Positions 1-11,499 of a stretch of DNA of 64,000 bases are shown one piece after another (positions within the stretch are counted from its first letter, which is position 1; each line of letters begins with the position of its first letter). Location of the stretch: assembly GCA_019787685.1 (NCBI GenBank), contig JAHNUO010000001.1, positions 1,116,001 through 1,180,000 on the forward strand, read 5' to 3'. The position numbers were made by a program, and so were the translations under genes. The stretch comes from Chiua virens. Lineage: Eukaryota; Basidiomycota; Agaricomycetes; Boletales; Boletaceae. The notes under the pieces are model-generated. The model made no database searches. It worked only from the letters and a program-made list of their open reading frames with translations, and was not told where the DNA came from.

Positions 1-37
1 AAACCTGGCGCTAGTAACCATTGGTCGCGGTACTAAT

Positions 38-340
38 GTACCGGTACGCATTTGGTTAGCTTCTCCACATATTCATATTTCTGAACCATTTTGAAATCAT
101 GTTGCAGGCGAGCGAGCGAGACCACTCATGTGTAGCGAAGGTGCACAACTCACGGATGCCTGGCTCTGTGAAAGAGTGCGCCGCCGAATCCGCGGTACGT
201 CTCTGATTAGCTTCTTCGCATATTCATATTCTGAAGCGTTCTATAGGCGAACGATTGTGACCACTCATGCGTAGCGAAGGCACAATGCAAATGGGTAGAC
301 GATTCCGGAAGGAAGTGTGCCGCGGAAATTTCGTGCAATA
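38..340. repeat. Diverged tandem duplication of a ~145-bp unit
   Basis: Two adjacent copies align over most of their length. Both carry a GGTACG followed by TTAGCTTCT, then CATATTCATAT, then GACCACTCATG, GTAGCGAAGG and a CGCCG/CGCGG-rich end. Copy 1 runs from about 38 to 193 and copy 2 from about 190 to 340. The copies differ by scattered substitutions and short indels, so the duplication is old. No coding capacity is preserved between them, which points to a non-coding or transposon-derived repeat. Confidence 0.6.
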
Positions 341-644
341 TGCTGTCTGCACACTTGAGAGGCGTTCACAATAAGAAGGTGGAGGAGGATGGCAAGGTCT
401 CCTGCCGTTGGGCAGCATGTCTCAAGCGGTCATCACACAAAAACTTCATTCGTCATGTTCGCGAGTGTCACTTGGGGCACCACAGAGAACCTGCGGATGA
501 GATTTGATGGTGAGCGTTGTTCCGTCGAGTAAATGGAGGCAACTGATCCGTTCTGCAACGCTCCTCGCCTTTTCAACGACATTCTTTTATGCATGACACG
601 GATTCTTTCAGAAACCTAATTTCCTTGACTCCCTTGTTGGAGAT

Positions 645-705
645 CCCAATCTTGACATAGTAGTACGTACAGCCACTGCTTACGTAACCGTAGGTACACC
701 ATAGT
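645..705. repeat. Dispersed repeat, copy 1
   Basis: This segment shares its order of blocks with 2310-2365 on the same strand: GGAGATC.CAATCT, then a TAGTA..C core, CAGCCA..GCTTA, and TAACCGTAG. It is probably a fragment of the same mobile or promoter-type element. No target-site duplication or terminal inverted repeat could be fixed by eye. Confidence 0.45.
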
Positions 706-1511
706 TTCTCTATCGAGGTGACTATACACACACATTAAGTGTTTCTACATCCCTTCCGACTCCTCTCAATCGGAATATTTTCTCTCGCGTTCTTCTCCAA
801 TTCATTCTCTTTATGGTAGCCCTCTCTCGACGTATTGCGTTATAGTACAGATCTCCTCGCATTTCATTGGTCCCCGTGCCGTGTTAGTTGTAGTATATAA
901 AGCCTTGCCTCATCGTGTATCGCCCTTTAGATTTGGGATAGTTATTCATCACCAGAATCGTGATTTTTCTCATTGCCTCTGAGTGTAGTCCTAACCAGTG
1001 AATGCCAACCATGACCGCAACATGAAAGTCACAGTCACAAAGTCTGTGACTTGCCACTGCCCTGGAAGCTGTGTTCAGGGTCTCTAACCCATAAAAGGCA
1101 CGATAAGATAAGAGTTAGATTAATGGAGTCGACCACCTGCTCCGAGTCATCATAGCACCGTAAGACATCTCGAGTTGACATAATGAAGCAGCACTGTGAA
1201 CTTGGAATGGAATGCGACATACATGCGGCCGCTGCCATTGTCTGCCACCATCACACGCACCCAGACCTGGCACTGTGACTCAGACTGCTGCAATGCCTCG
1301 AGATTCAACCACCTCACGCAATCGAGGATGGTGGCGAGCGCACTTCATTGATCACCCTGGACTTAAAGCTGGTCGTTCTGAAGCTTTTGTTGGAACCGAA
1401 AAATCCGGAAAAGCGAAAGTTTACTGTGAAAAATGCTTCCACTAAGCTCCAGAGAGATGGAAAGGATCCTTTCACACAACGGCTCAAAAAACAAAGACAG
1501 GATGCACCGGC

Positions 1512-1901
1512 GTGACAGCCACCTTGAATCCGACAATACCCGCCGTCCTCACACCCATGGTCTCATCCCAACCACTACCTGCTGGTACAGAACCTTCCTT
1601 GATCCCCACTAGTAGTATCACATCACTGTTATCAATCAGCCCTGGTCTGTATACCAACAACCCCAGTCCAGACATGGAATCAATCAGCCCTGGTCTGTAT
1701 ACCAACAACCCCAGTCCAGACATGGAATCATCATCCCCAAACCAGCAGCAACCTGGCATTGCCAGTGACACTGGGACTTGCGCATCAGCACTCCATAATC
1801 TTGTTGACATGCACATCTCACAGGGAAATGAAGACGATCGAGACATGGCCCCAGTCCGCAGGTCTTCGACTCTCCCAAATCACAATTCAAAGTCTCTTTA
1901 A
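1512..1901 (+). CDS. Short Ser/Pro-rich open frame (doubtful gene)
   Basis: The frame encodes 129 residues rich in Ser, Pro, Thr and Asn, and contains an internal duplication caused by the 48-bp DNA repeat at 1631-1726. Nothing resembles a known domain, signal peptide or membrane segment. The opposite strand is also open over the same stretch because the repeat is a multiple of three, which weakens the case for coding. It might be a relic of a transposon-borne protein or chance. Not recognised. Confidence 0.2.
   Translation: MTATLNPTIPAVLTPMVSSQPLPAGTEPSLIPTSSITSLLSISPGLYTNNPSPDMESISPGLYTNNPSPDMESSSPNQQQPGIASDTGTCASALHNLVDMHISQGNEDDRDMAPVRRSSTLPNHNSKSL
1631..1726. repeat. 48-bp perfect tandem repeat, two copies
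   Basis: Positions 1631-1678 and 1679-1726 are identical head-to-tail copies. The absence of any difference implies a recent duplication by slippage or unequal exchange, in contrast with the strongly diverged repeats nearby. The unit length keeps any reading frame open across it, so it proves nothing about coding. Confidence 0.9.
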
Positions 1902-2309
1902 CTTTTCATCATTGCGTTGGATGGAGATTTATTCGAGTGTCGCAAGATGAAGTTTTGATGATGAACTAGCTCTATATGATCTTATTGATATGGATGCACC
2001 GGGTGGTGATGATTTCGAGACTGAAATTGATGGGACAATGCATGAAATTTTACTATCTTCGTAGATTTATCATGTTTCTTCTCTACTCAGGCTGTATCTC
2101 CAGTTTCCGGCTACTATTTTTACCCGAGTGCCAAGCGGCTGTCAAAACCAAAGTCAACCGTTGACCGTGACCGTAAGTGACCACTGTATTTGTATTTGTT
2201 TCTTGCGAAGTAATACACCTGGGTCACTATTGCCAAGTGACCCATATCTTACTGGCTCTATACGTCGAGGCGCTCTCCCTCTCACTGAAAACTGACTTTT
2301 TGACAATAC

Positions 2310-2368
2310 GGAGATCACAATCTCGATTAGTAAGCACGCACAGCCATCGCTTATATAACCGTAGCTAA
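2310..2368. repeat. Dispersed repeat, copy 2
   Basis: Diverged second copy of the element at 645-705, in the same orientation and about 1.66 kb away. The shared core is GGAGATC.CAATCT..A followed by CAGCCA, GCTTA and ATAACCGTAG. Spacing and orientation would allow these to be edges of a decayed element, but the intervening DNA holds no recognisable transposase or polymerase. Confidence 0.45.
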
Positions 2369-2677
2369 GAGGAGTGACAATACGCAAGTCTTTTAGGCAG
2401 AGTACACCCAGAAATGTGGGGACGTGTTAGATGCAAGGGTATTCAAGCTCACTGAGAGTCACTAAATTGAAGCTGTTGACTGATCGGAAAAAGTTCAAGT
2501 TATTGACTGAGTCGGAAGCAGATTGGAAATGTAAATTTACTTCCGATCGATCACGTGATCGCTGGTGTAAGATTTTGTCGAACGCGTCCCCTTCTCTTTC
2601 AAGTTGTTGTTCGAGTTGTCCTTCGGCTGCCTCAGCGCTTGATTTCGCCAGCAATCCGTCCGCGCTGGGTAGCATCA

Positions 2678-5014
2678 ATGCCCTCCTTTCTCTATGCAAT
2701 CTTTCATCCGATTCGGACCCTCAACTTATGGCTTGAGAACGACCCAAAAGCCAGCGTACTGGAGGTCTTGTACCTTTTGACTGTGTTCTCAGCCTTCGGT
2801 ATCTGGCTGGTCTTCGATCGTTACCAGAAGGCGCACAACAGTGCCGTACCATTTAGACACAATCCGCCTGAGGTATGTGATCCAAGGTGTTGTATGCTAG
2901 TCGTCTGACATCCTTTTAGGCGGCGGACCCACAATGGGAATCTCTGAGAATCCATAACGCCAACCTCAAGTCCCATCTCACCGAACCTGACCTTCTCCCT
3001 CATCATTTCATGGGTGGTAGGGACTACATCACGTGCTACGATCCCGCGAACTCGTTACACATCAAGACGGTCATTGCTGATAACGAGCGTGAAATCCAGG
3101 CCAAGATACAGCGAGCGAAGCAAGCACAGGTCTCATGGGCAGAAACCACCTTTGCCCAACGGCGTAGGGTGATGCGAAGCCTGCTCAAGTGGATTGTCGA
3201 AAACCAAGAAGCCTGTGCAAGAGTTGCGTGCCGGGACACTGGAAAGACGTGTAAGCGTAGCACTATTCAGTCAGTGGCGAAAAACAAACCAATTTTCTGT
3301 AGTGGTTGATGCTGCGTTCGGCGAAATTTTGGCGACGTGTTCGAAACTCGAGTGGCTGATAAACCACGGAGAGAGTGCCCTACAAACCGAGACGAGGCAC
3401 TCAAATTTGATGCTGAGCCACAAAAAGTCACAGGTCGTTTATGAGCCTAAGGGAGTAGTCTGCGCCATTGTGTCTTGGAATTATCGTGAGTAAAATTGTA
3501 TAACATGTAGTGTGTTGTCTCATGCCAGACCACAGCACTGCATAATGCTTGGTCACCAATCATCGCATCTATTTTTGCTGGGAATGCTATTGTGCTGAAG
3601 TGTTCCGAGCATGCTGTGTGGTCTACTGACTGGTTTGTTGGGGCGATACATAAGGCACTTGAAGCATGTGGTCACGATGCTGACATTGTGCAGGTTGGTA
3701 GAAGTTTCTCTTGTTCTTCAGGCGCCTCTGAGTATGTTTTCAGACGGTTTGTTGCTGGCCCAACAAGGCAGAGATTCTGACCAAATCCCCATTGATCAAA
3801 CATATTACGTTCATTGGTTCTGAGGAAGTCGGGCGCAAGGTACCAATTCTTACTGTATTAGCTCCGAGTAATTGGCTCACCTGGCATCAGGTAGCGGTGG
3901 CTGCAACAGAACATCTTGTCCCTGTGACACTAGAACTGGGTGGAAAAGATCCGGCAATCATTCTCCCTGATACTGACATCCAAAAGTGGGCGAGTATGTG
4001 GATGCGTGGTGTTTTGTATGTTCGGTTCGGTCTTCTCTCGTCGACTACCTTTCTGATTTTCACTAGCCAGAATGCCGGTCAGAATTGCATCGGCATTGAG
4101 CGATTAATTGTACATTCTGAGCAGTATGATGAGCTGTACGAGACCTTGACGGAGCGAGCTAAAAAGCTGCGGGTTGGTTCTGTCTTGGCACCATCAAGAG
4201 AGGGGTTTATCAACACGGTGGATTGCGGAAGCATGCTTACGAATGATCGCTTTGATATGCTCGAAAACCTCATATTCGAAGCTCACGAAGCAGGTGCTCA
4301 AATGGACGTTGGTGGGAAGAGATATCTCCACCCTTCTTCGGCTGGCAACGCGTATTTCTCGGCGACCGTACTCGGTGATGTCGATCCCAAGTCAAGGATT
4401 GCGCAGACAGAATGTGAGCCTATATCGAACTTGCATTTCTCACACTAACGATCAAATCAGTGTTTGCGCCGATTGCCTTACTTATTCGTTACGACGATAT
4501 TGAAGAAGCGATCAAGATTGCTAATGGTACGAAATACGGTCTTGGAGCGAGTGTTTTCGGGCCCCATCAAGACTTGTGCTTGGAAGTTGCTCGAGAATTG
4601 GAATGTGGAATGGTGTCCATCAATGATTTTGGAGTGTACTATGTCAGTCTCAATTTGTGATTGCTGATCACTATTTCTGATATATATCCACAGTTGAAGT
4701 AAGTCGAACAGTCACAAGTCACTCAAAACTAGCACCAAGATGGTTTTCATCTCAGTCAGGATCTTCCGTTCGGTGGAATGAAAGCAAGCGGTTATGGACG
4801 CTTCGGTGAGTGGACTTGATTTGTATGGATGAAGATATATTTCTGACTTTCTGGGGCAGGAGGTCCTGAGGGTCTTCGGTCCTTAACAAACCCCAAGGCA
4901 ATCATTACCGACAGATGGCCATCGCTGATGCAGACGGCGATACCGAAGGTTGTGGACTATCCTATCCGGTCCCTAGTGCGCAGCTGGTTCGGATTTTCTA
5001 CAATGCTTTGTTGA
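2678..5014 (+). CDS. MSC7: Membrane-anchored aldehyde dehydrogenase (MSC7-like)
   Basis: NAD(P)-dependent oxidation of an aldehyde to the acid, in the Msc7-type branch that carries an N-terminal membrane anchor. Eleven exons were reconstructed: 2678-2872, 2920-3250, 3303-3485, 3536-3693, 3744-3839, 3891-4015, 4067-4413, 4461-4642, 4694-4698, 4756-4805 and 4860-5014. They give 608 residues in one frame. Residues about 28-46 are hydrophobic and follow a short cytosolic tail. The catalytic landmarks are all visible: the Asn in the SWNYPLHN motif, the Glu in LELGGKDP, the nucleophilic Cys in NAGQNCIGIER, and the terminal PFGGMKASGYGRFGGPEG. The start at 2678 opens the membrane segment directly; an upstream in-frame ATG at 2555 has no support. 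The ninth exon is only five bases but is needed for frame and for the conserved NQDLPFGG segment. All key residues are present, so the enzyme should be active; the substrate is not evident. Confidence 0.93.
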
Positions 5015-5493
5015 ATTGATGCTGATATGCTTTGGTTGCTAAGGGACTTTGTCAGCGGGCTTGTTGTCCTCCTTTACGCCGATAGTTACCGTGAGCGATT
5101 CCATGGTCTAGTGCAACTAACGCAAGCTTCGCGGAGATAATAGATAATGATGACGTTGGATATTCAGCAGGCGAATGCAGGTCAAATGAAAGCGCAACGT
5201 TGGGGGAGAACGATATACCACATGATCCGATCTATTGTGCTTGCTTTCTATGCTGTGGATTCAGACTTTTGGTACAATCAAGGAGGACAATGAGACCATC
5301 TCGTAGTAAGAACTTGACAGCGTTACCTATTAAGTACATATCGTCTGGGCGGAGTCACTACGCGTTATCACAGTTCGGCTCATTAGACCACGTGACGCAT
5401 GGCGTAGGTCGTAAGTTGGCGCAGCGTCCGTTCAAGACTACGTTCGACCACTACCGCAGCATGCACCTGGAGACCTAAACATATTATTCGCAT
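5015..5493. other. Intergenic, aldehyde dehydrogenase to SCAP
   Basis: Contains the 3' flank of the aldehyde dehydrogenase gene and the promoter of SCAP. A 92-codon open frame at 5200-5478 has no recognisable features and is probably chance. Confidence 0.5.
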
Positions 5494-8400
5494 ATGGCAC
5501 GAACTGTTGGCTTGTTCTCGTCCACCGTCGTTGCCTATCGACGAATACGGACTTTGGCAGACACATCCCTGCGGGCGTTCGGAATGTGTGTGCTAGCTTA
5601 TTGTATATGTTTCAATTCTCTGACATTGGCGCAGACACTGTGCAACACACCAGATCCGTCTTATTCTTGTGTCCGCGGTCGTCATCACATCTCTGTCATA
5701 CCCTGCACTGGCCATTTACTCTTCCACACCTTCGTATTCACGCCTTGCATCCACGTCAAACATCGTCGACTCGTTTCTTGCTGACTACGTCGCTTTCGGA
5801 AGCGACGCCCTCCGAGATCTCCAGAACTTTTGGCAGGGTCAACCCAACATTCAAATACTCGACGACGAGCTAGTCCGTGCGCGTTGTGGCTCCGACCGCA
5901 CCCTTCGGGTGGAACGCATATTAATACACAGCACCACCGTTCACGACGCTGGCGCCCTTACAAACCAAACACTACTATCTGCCTTGCAGCTTGAACGACG
6001 AATACTGGAACGCGTCAAATCCCAACGTGTGCCTTGTCTAAAAGCGGGTACGAATGACTGTGTCGTATTCAGTCCCCTTGCGTTTTGGAATTACGATGAG
6101 GCTCGTCTTCTATCGGACGGAAATATACCCACCACTCTCAAGAATTTCGATGGCATTTCCGTGGCTGGGATCCCAGTCACTCCTCAGATGGTTCTCGCCG
6201 GGCGGACACTCGAAAGAAGCGCGGCGAACATTGACTCTGCAAACTTTCTCGTGCACACGTTCATTTTCCCCGAATCTGATTGTGTGGATAAAGCTAGTCA
6301 CGATAATTGGCTCGAAATCCTAAAAAACCTCACACAAGGCAATGATGCCTTCACCGAGACGATCGAACCAACACTCATTGCCCTTGAGGTCAGTTTGATT
6401 TTGTTCCTCGTTAATGGCAGTCTTTGATGTCTGCCAGTATGATCACGGACTTTCAAAGAAGCAAGGATTCTCATCCATTTCTTCGTTTGTTTATTTTGCA
6501 TATGGTGTATTTTTCGTGTATGTCAGAAGGTCTATGAAGCGCATGAATGGAGTCCACACTAGAATCGGCTTGACTTTCACAGCGCTCTTTGAGATTGTTG
6601 CTAGTACCATCACCAGCCTCAGTGTCTGTTCATTAATGCGCTTCAAGGTCACCATGGTCCCCTGGTACGTTCAGAGTTTTTATTTGTGCATCGTATGCTC
6701 ATAATCAACGAACAGGGGTCTGTTACCCATTGTTATTATATTTGTCGGAGCGGAGAATATGTTTAATTTGGTATCGTATCAGTTTTCCTCTGAGATTTCT
6801 AGCTTACGTTCCTTTTCACAGGTTGATGCAGTTACAAAGACATCCGTTACCCTTCCTGTCAAAGAGAGAATAGCAGAAGGCTTGAGTCGCGCCGGGTTGT
6901 CCAATACTCTCAAGGTTGTAGGTTACAATTGCATACTGGGAATCATCGCACGGTGTTCTACTGGTGCTATCAGCCAATTTTGTACATTCGCGTTGGTGGT
7001 GCTGGTGGCTCACTGGTTCCTAGCGCACACGTTTTTCTTGGCTGTTCTCTCCATCGACATCCAACGATTAGAGGTATGCAATCTCGCCTATACTCACGGT
7101 TGTCATGTTCCCTGACAAATTCGCGTGAAGCTGGACCAGCTTATCAGGCAAAACCCGAGCTTGACTCCTGCCGCGACAGGTGCACAACAGGAAGTCCCAC
7201 CCTCTATACCTACTTCTTGGCAACAGCGTCTTGCCTATCATCTCAAAGTCATACTCAAGGGTCGTGCTATCAAGAATATCAGTTTACTGTTGGTGAGTCT
7301 TAGATTGTCTCGCCTCCCTAGGAAATGATTCTCATCCCACACCAGCTCCTGGCAATCACTGCCACACTCTATTTCCTCACCCGCCCAAGCGTGTACGATG
7401 ACAACGACTTTCCCGTCACCTTTTCACCGACCTTCCCCATGTTTGCCAAGCAACCGCTCAATCAGACTCAAGATCCGTCTTGGCGGTTATGGAAGGTTCT
7501 CAACCCTGAAGAACAGTCCGTGGTTCATTTGCGAATAGAAGTACCCACAATTGTCGCTTTCCAACCAGCTGGTACAGTCAGTCAGAGCGTTCAACAAAGT
7601 CTTCGGTCCTCGACACCAACATTAGATATGATATTTTGGCTCCTCAAAATTCTCCCGGTCCCCATGGCGTTGACGATCCTACCCCTTTACGCGCTTTTGC
7701 TCTACCTACTGAAGGATGTCGAACTTTTAGAAGCTCAGCACAACCGAGGCGACTACAAGACAATGTCGGGCGAAATTAAAACCACGTTGGGAGACCAGGT
7801 TCTTTTTTCGACGCTGCCACGTGGATTCGCTACGGACGTAGAACTGTTAGCAGCAAGCAGAAATGGACAGGCTGTTGTGGCCGTGGGCATGCAGAACGAA
7901 GTCACCTTTTGGCGCACCGAAGACAGGGAGCCACTATTCATCAGACCATACAATCCATCTGCCGCCGAAACGATCTCTGCGCTCGCCTTAGACGACAGCG
8001 GCAATTTCCTCGCCTTTGGGACAACTTCAGGAACTATCAATATTTGTGCTATTTCCGGAAGGGAGATCAAACCTTGCAAACCACTGGTACTTGCCGATGC
8101 CGTCTCGGGTGTCGCAGAAATCCACTTTGCTTCAGGGAACCGAAAACAAAAAGTTGGATCAAATTTCCAGTCACACGAACCCCCATCTATTCTTGCATGC
8201 TACGGAAACGGCACTGTTCTACAAGCGAAACTTGCTCCTCGTCTCTTTTCATACCCTGTCAAACTGGATTCGTCGGCAGCTGTGGTTCGCGCGAATATTA
8301 TTTCAATACTACCGACGGGTTGTCTCCTCGCTGCATTCTCCCTCGATGATGGTTCAGTAGAAATCATAGAACCGGGTGACGATCCAGAAACACTGCGCAT

Positions 8401-9415
8401 TCAGTGTCATCTTCTTGCTGGTAACCCGGTTGACCGCGTCGCGAAAGTGTATGCTTGCAAGGTGACATTGGCGGGCGATGAACAGACTATCATTGGTGTA
8501 GCTTCAGACGCAGGAGTGATCTCATTATGGGATGCCGCTTCTTCTGGATGCCTTTTGGTCGTGAACAAGCCGCATGGAACGATCGGGCAATTACGACTTT
8601 CACCTATCCCCTTGGAGACGTGTCACTTTTGCGGAGAACTTCCGACTGATAGTTTGGTCGCTGCCGTTTCCGTTGGAAACACTGTCATCTTTTACCGAGT
8701 ATATTTCCCCTCTCAGTCGAGACATTGTTCCTGTCCCGGCAGTACTCCCCAGGCCGGTGCTATTCTCAGCTCAGGACGGCGCTCGAGAAGCAGTAGTATC
8801 GCTTCTACGTCGCCATTCTCTTCCCCATTCTCGAGGAGACTCTCCTCTACGAGCACTTCGTCTGACTCAGAAACCTCTTCATTCCCTGTATCCGGACATG
8901 GTGTATTGTCTCGGAGGGCATCCGAGAAGGAATTGTCGCGCCGTCCAGCCGAAACACTCACTGCAGTAGACGAGCGTGAAGCGCCATACGCTCTTGGTCC
9001 CGTCGACCGTTCGACCGCTCGGACAGACGTCACCGTGGTCAAAGCTGGTGAAGTAACTGCGGAGCGGGGCGGATGGGATATCGTAAGCGGCAGGGTTGTG
9101 GGCATACGACGCATATCTCGTTCGCAAGACGGGCCTAAGCCTATGCCATCTTGTCCAACCTCGACAGGGTTGACGAGTACAGCTCTGGATAGATGGGAAT
9201 GCTGGTCCTATGAACTCGCCACTTCGGTCCTGCGGGGTTCTGCAATGTCCTTACTATCAAGCGAGCGTCATCCCTCACCTTCGTCAAAATCAACTGTTCC
9301 TGCCAAACAAGACTATCCTCGATTACCGTTCACGCGCGCTGTGGCATTCCAGGTGTCTCATTCGTTAGGCGTAGCTGGTTTTGGCAATACAGTTGGAGTC
9401 TTTCATTTTTCATGA
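5494..9415 (+). CDS. SCP1: SREBP cleavage-activating protein (SCAP)
   Basis: Polytopic ER protein that senses sterols and escorts the SREBP transcription factor to the Golgi for cleavage. Seven exons (5494-5585, 5635-6388, 6438-6664, 6716-6770, 6822-7073, 7131-7292, 7346-9415) give 1203 residues without any lesion. The first membrane segment (VVITSLSYPALAIY) is followed by a long lumenal loop, then the sterol-sensing domain encoded at about 6438-7073, including FVYFAYGVFFVYVRRSM and GAENMFNL motifs aligned with the SSD of HMG-CoA reductase and SCAP. After another membrane segment, about 600 residues carry degenerate WD40-like repeats with a Ser-rich insert near 8760-8870. The start is placed at 5494 because splicing at 5586/5635 restores the conserved FG.HCATHQIR opening. 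The neighbour HAT1 converges on it, with stop codons 133 bp apart. Confidence 0.92.
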
Positions 9416-9548
9416 TCTGGCACGTCTTTCTGGAGCACGACTGGTCCTTGATACATTAGATTTTTTGTATCTACTAACGATTGCTGTGTTTTCCGCTTGT
9501 ATTTATTGTATTTTTATTATTGCTTTCACTAGAGGATCAACGAGAAGG

Positions 9549-11345
9549 TCATCGGACCATTGCCAACAGTCTTCTGTAGTCTTCTTGGACAGTTTGGAAA
9601 GTTTCTTCCAGTTTCTGTAGCCGCTCCTCCTTGTCCATTTGAGCTAGGATTTCCTAGGGATTAATCAGGACCTAAGAACGTCAGCGACTATTTGACTTGA
9701 CCACTCACAAAGTTGAAACGGTACAGGCGCTCTTTGACTTGCAGTCGAAACACCCTTGTACCCTGCACATCCGTGGGGTCAAGGTGCAGCATGATAAGCA
9801 TCTCGACAAGTCGCTGAAATTGTCGCTACGAGTGGAGGGTTGAGTTCAGACACCCGTTAAAGTTTTGGGACACTTTTCTCACCCCCGCGATTTTCAGATC
9901 TTTCCGCCACTTTTCTGACCATGCTTTGTCTACGGGTGGGCCCATCTTTCCCCGGCCGGTCGCATCCCCTGAACCAGTCTTTGGTGTGGAGCGTAGATGG
10001 GACCGTGCTTTTTGGACACGACCACCTCCATGGGAAGCTGTCGTTGCACTTTGAGCTCCAAAGCCTTCATTCATGAACTGTTCGCTGGCAAGAAGCAATC
10101 GAAGGTCGTTACGATCCCTCAGATCCTCAAATGCCTCCGCTGGGTCTTCCACGGTCAACTCAGAGACGTCAGGACGTGACAGGACGAAGTTGTAGATCGT
10201 GGTGTAGAGTTCTGCTACGGAGAGCGTTGGCACGCGATACATCTCAATTAGAAGATCACTTACATCCATGACCTTGCCTCTGGTACGGCGGAAGGATGAC
10301 AAATTGGCTTTTTGGAGACGGGGTCGCATTGAGAGATAGGAAGGACAAGAATGTGCTGACTCACCTCAGCCGTAACCGCACTTTCTCTGGAAACAGTAAA
10401 AATTGTACAAAGACGAGTAGCCCACAAAATGGTATGTGGGGGTTCCATCCTTCCGCTTACGCTTTTCGAACCTGCAGGTGCGGTCATGGACTTCCGAGAT
10501 AGAGAAGAATGGGACACAAACAACATCACAAACTCCCAACCGTCCTCCTCTTCGTTGAGGTACGAACCAGCTTCGATATATAGCAATATAAATATCTGCA
10601 TTTTCCTATGATATTCCTTGAAACCAGGGTCTTCAAAGGTGGCCTGTCAACATTCAGTCACCAAGTAGAACTCTGTATAGTTGGATCTTACATGGTACAC
10701 TTCGTAATCTGCGTCGCTTCCTTCTGAGGATGCGCTAGTAGGGCGTGTATATGAATGGATGCACTTTCCAATAGGGCGAAAGGATGTAGCGTCTGTCTCA
10801 ACACGAGCAAGAAATGCTTCTTCTTCCGTTTCATAACCTGCATGGATTTGTTCACATTATGGCCTCGAATTGTCAAGAGAAGCATGTACCAGGAGGAATG
10901 AATGAGCTGAGGACGCCCTCTGCATCGTCCACCGTCGAGGATGCGGGGAGCTTCCCTGCGTAGCGAACTGACAAGAACTGGGCCAACGAACCGGACGCGA
11001 AACGGAACTATGCTCATGTCAACCTCGACGTCGGACGGGATGCGACACAATATTCATACGTCAATCACAAGATCGTTGTAACCATATATCTTCTCGTCTT
11101 CCCCGTATATCTGTTTCAGTCCTGTCAGGATTGCGTTTGAGGCGATTCTGCAATGCTCTTACAGGATACGTGAATGCTGGATGGAATTCCTCGAACGATT
11201 CGCCATCCCCAAGTGCTTGCTTGTCTTCTTGTGCGCGCACTGCAATCACACAGTTCAAAACGTACTGACGAGTGATTCATTGCCACTCACCCAAGGACAA
11301 TACGAGGGCTTCATTGGAATCAACGGTCCACCCGTTGTTAGCCAT
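9549..11345 (-). CDS. HAT1: Histone acetyltransferase type B catalytic subunit HAT1
   Basis: Acetylates newly made histone H4 (Lys5/Lys12) before deposition. Eleven exons read on the minus strand (11291-11345, 11163-11239, 11060-11110, 10890-11007, 10692-10837, 10522-10643, 10365-10471, 10264-10307, 9883-10214, 9709-9825, 9549-9653) would give about 424 residues. Visible landmarks are the N-terminal SLVRAQEDKQALGDGESF region, YIEAGSYLNEEEDGWEF, the acetyl-CoA-binding QRQGHGSELY loop (Q/R-x-x-G-x-G), and SRPDVSELTVEDPAEAFEDL with the catalytic acidic residue. In the exon at 10365-10471 the frame changes by one missing base between GYSSLYNFYCF and PEKVRLRL (about 10390-10405). No intron of credible length can absorb this, so the gene is either mis-sequenced by one base or recently broken. 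An upstream promoter is shared with MTW1. Confidence 0.9.
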
Positions 11346-11499
11346 AGTCAGAGAATGCAACAGTACCAATGAGTGACTGCTAGTACGGAGCCCTGTAGCA
11401 CTCGTTCGGGTGGATGGTTGTGGACGACTCGGACGCGTTGTGTACTTGTATTTTGTTGTTCACGTATTACTATGGACACAGTTGGTTTATACTATCACG
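11346..11499. promoter_or_regulatory. Divergent promoter, HAT1 / MTW1
   Basis: The start codons of HAT1 (minus) and MTW1 (plus) lie 154 bp apart with no gene between, so both core promoters and 5' untranslated regions must be packed here. No clear TATA box is visible. A shared element could couple the chromatin-assembly acetyltransferase and the kinetochore subunit to S-phase expression, but that is inference. Confidence 0.6.

Larger units (their letters stand above)
1..2677. other. Gene-poor 5' region with degenerate repeats
   Basis: No exon of a recognisable protein family could be assembled here. The stretch holds a tandemly duplicated unit near the start, two copies of a diverged dispersed repeat, and a low-complexity open frame with a 48-bp tandem repeat, each listed separately. 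A TATA-like AGTATATAAA lies at about 892-901, and the surrounding T/C-rich sequence would suit an LTR or promoter remnant, but no matching second LTR, primer-binding site or reverse-transcriptase coding was visible. At about 1953-2063 an acidic frame rich in Asp/Glu ends at a TAG and could be a relic terminal exon; I cannot assign it. Confidence 0.5.

Noticed and set aside
645..1010. Solo LTR of a retrotransposon
   Set aside because: There is a TATA-like box and a diverged repeat, but no second LTR, target-site duplication or retroelement coding could be shown, so only a dispersed repeat is reported.
5200..5478. 92-codon plus-strand frame upstream of SCAP
   Set aside because: No homology features, no codon or domain pattern, and it sits in the expected promoter region.
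8713..9127. Minus-strand open frames over SCAP
   Set aside because: They are shadows of the Ser-rich insert in the long SCAP terminal exon and show no independent features.
10381..10410. 22-nt intron in HAT1
   Set aside because: GTACAA..CCAG on the minus strand would be far shorter than any other intron in the window, and does not restore the reading frame.
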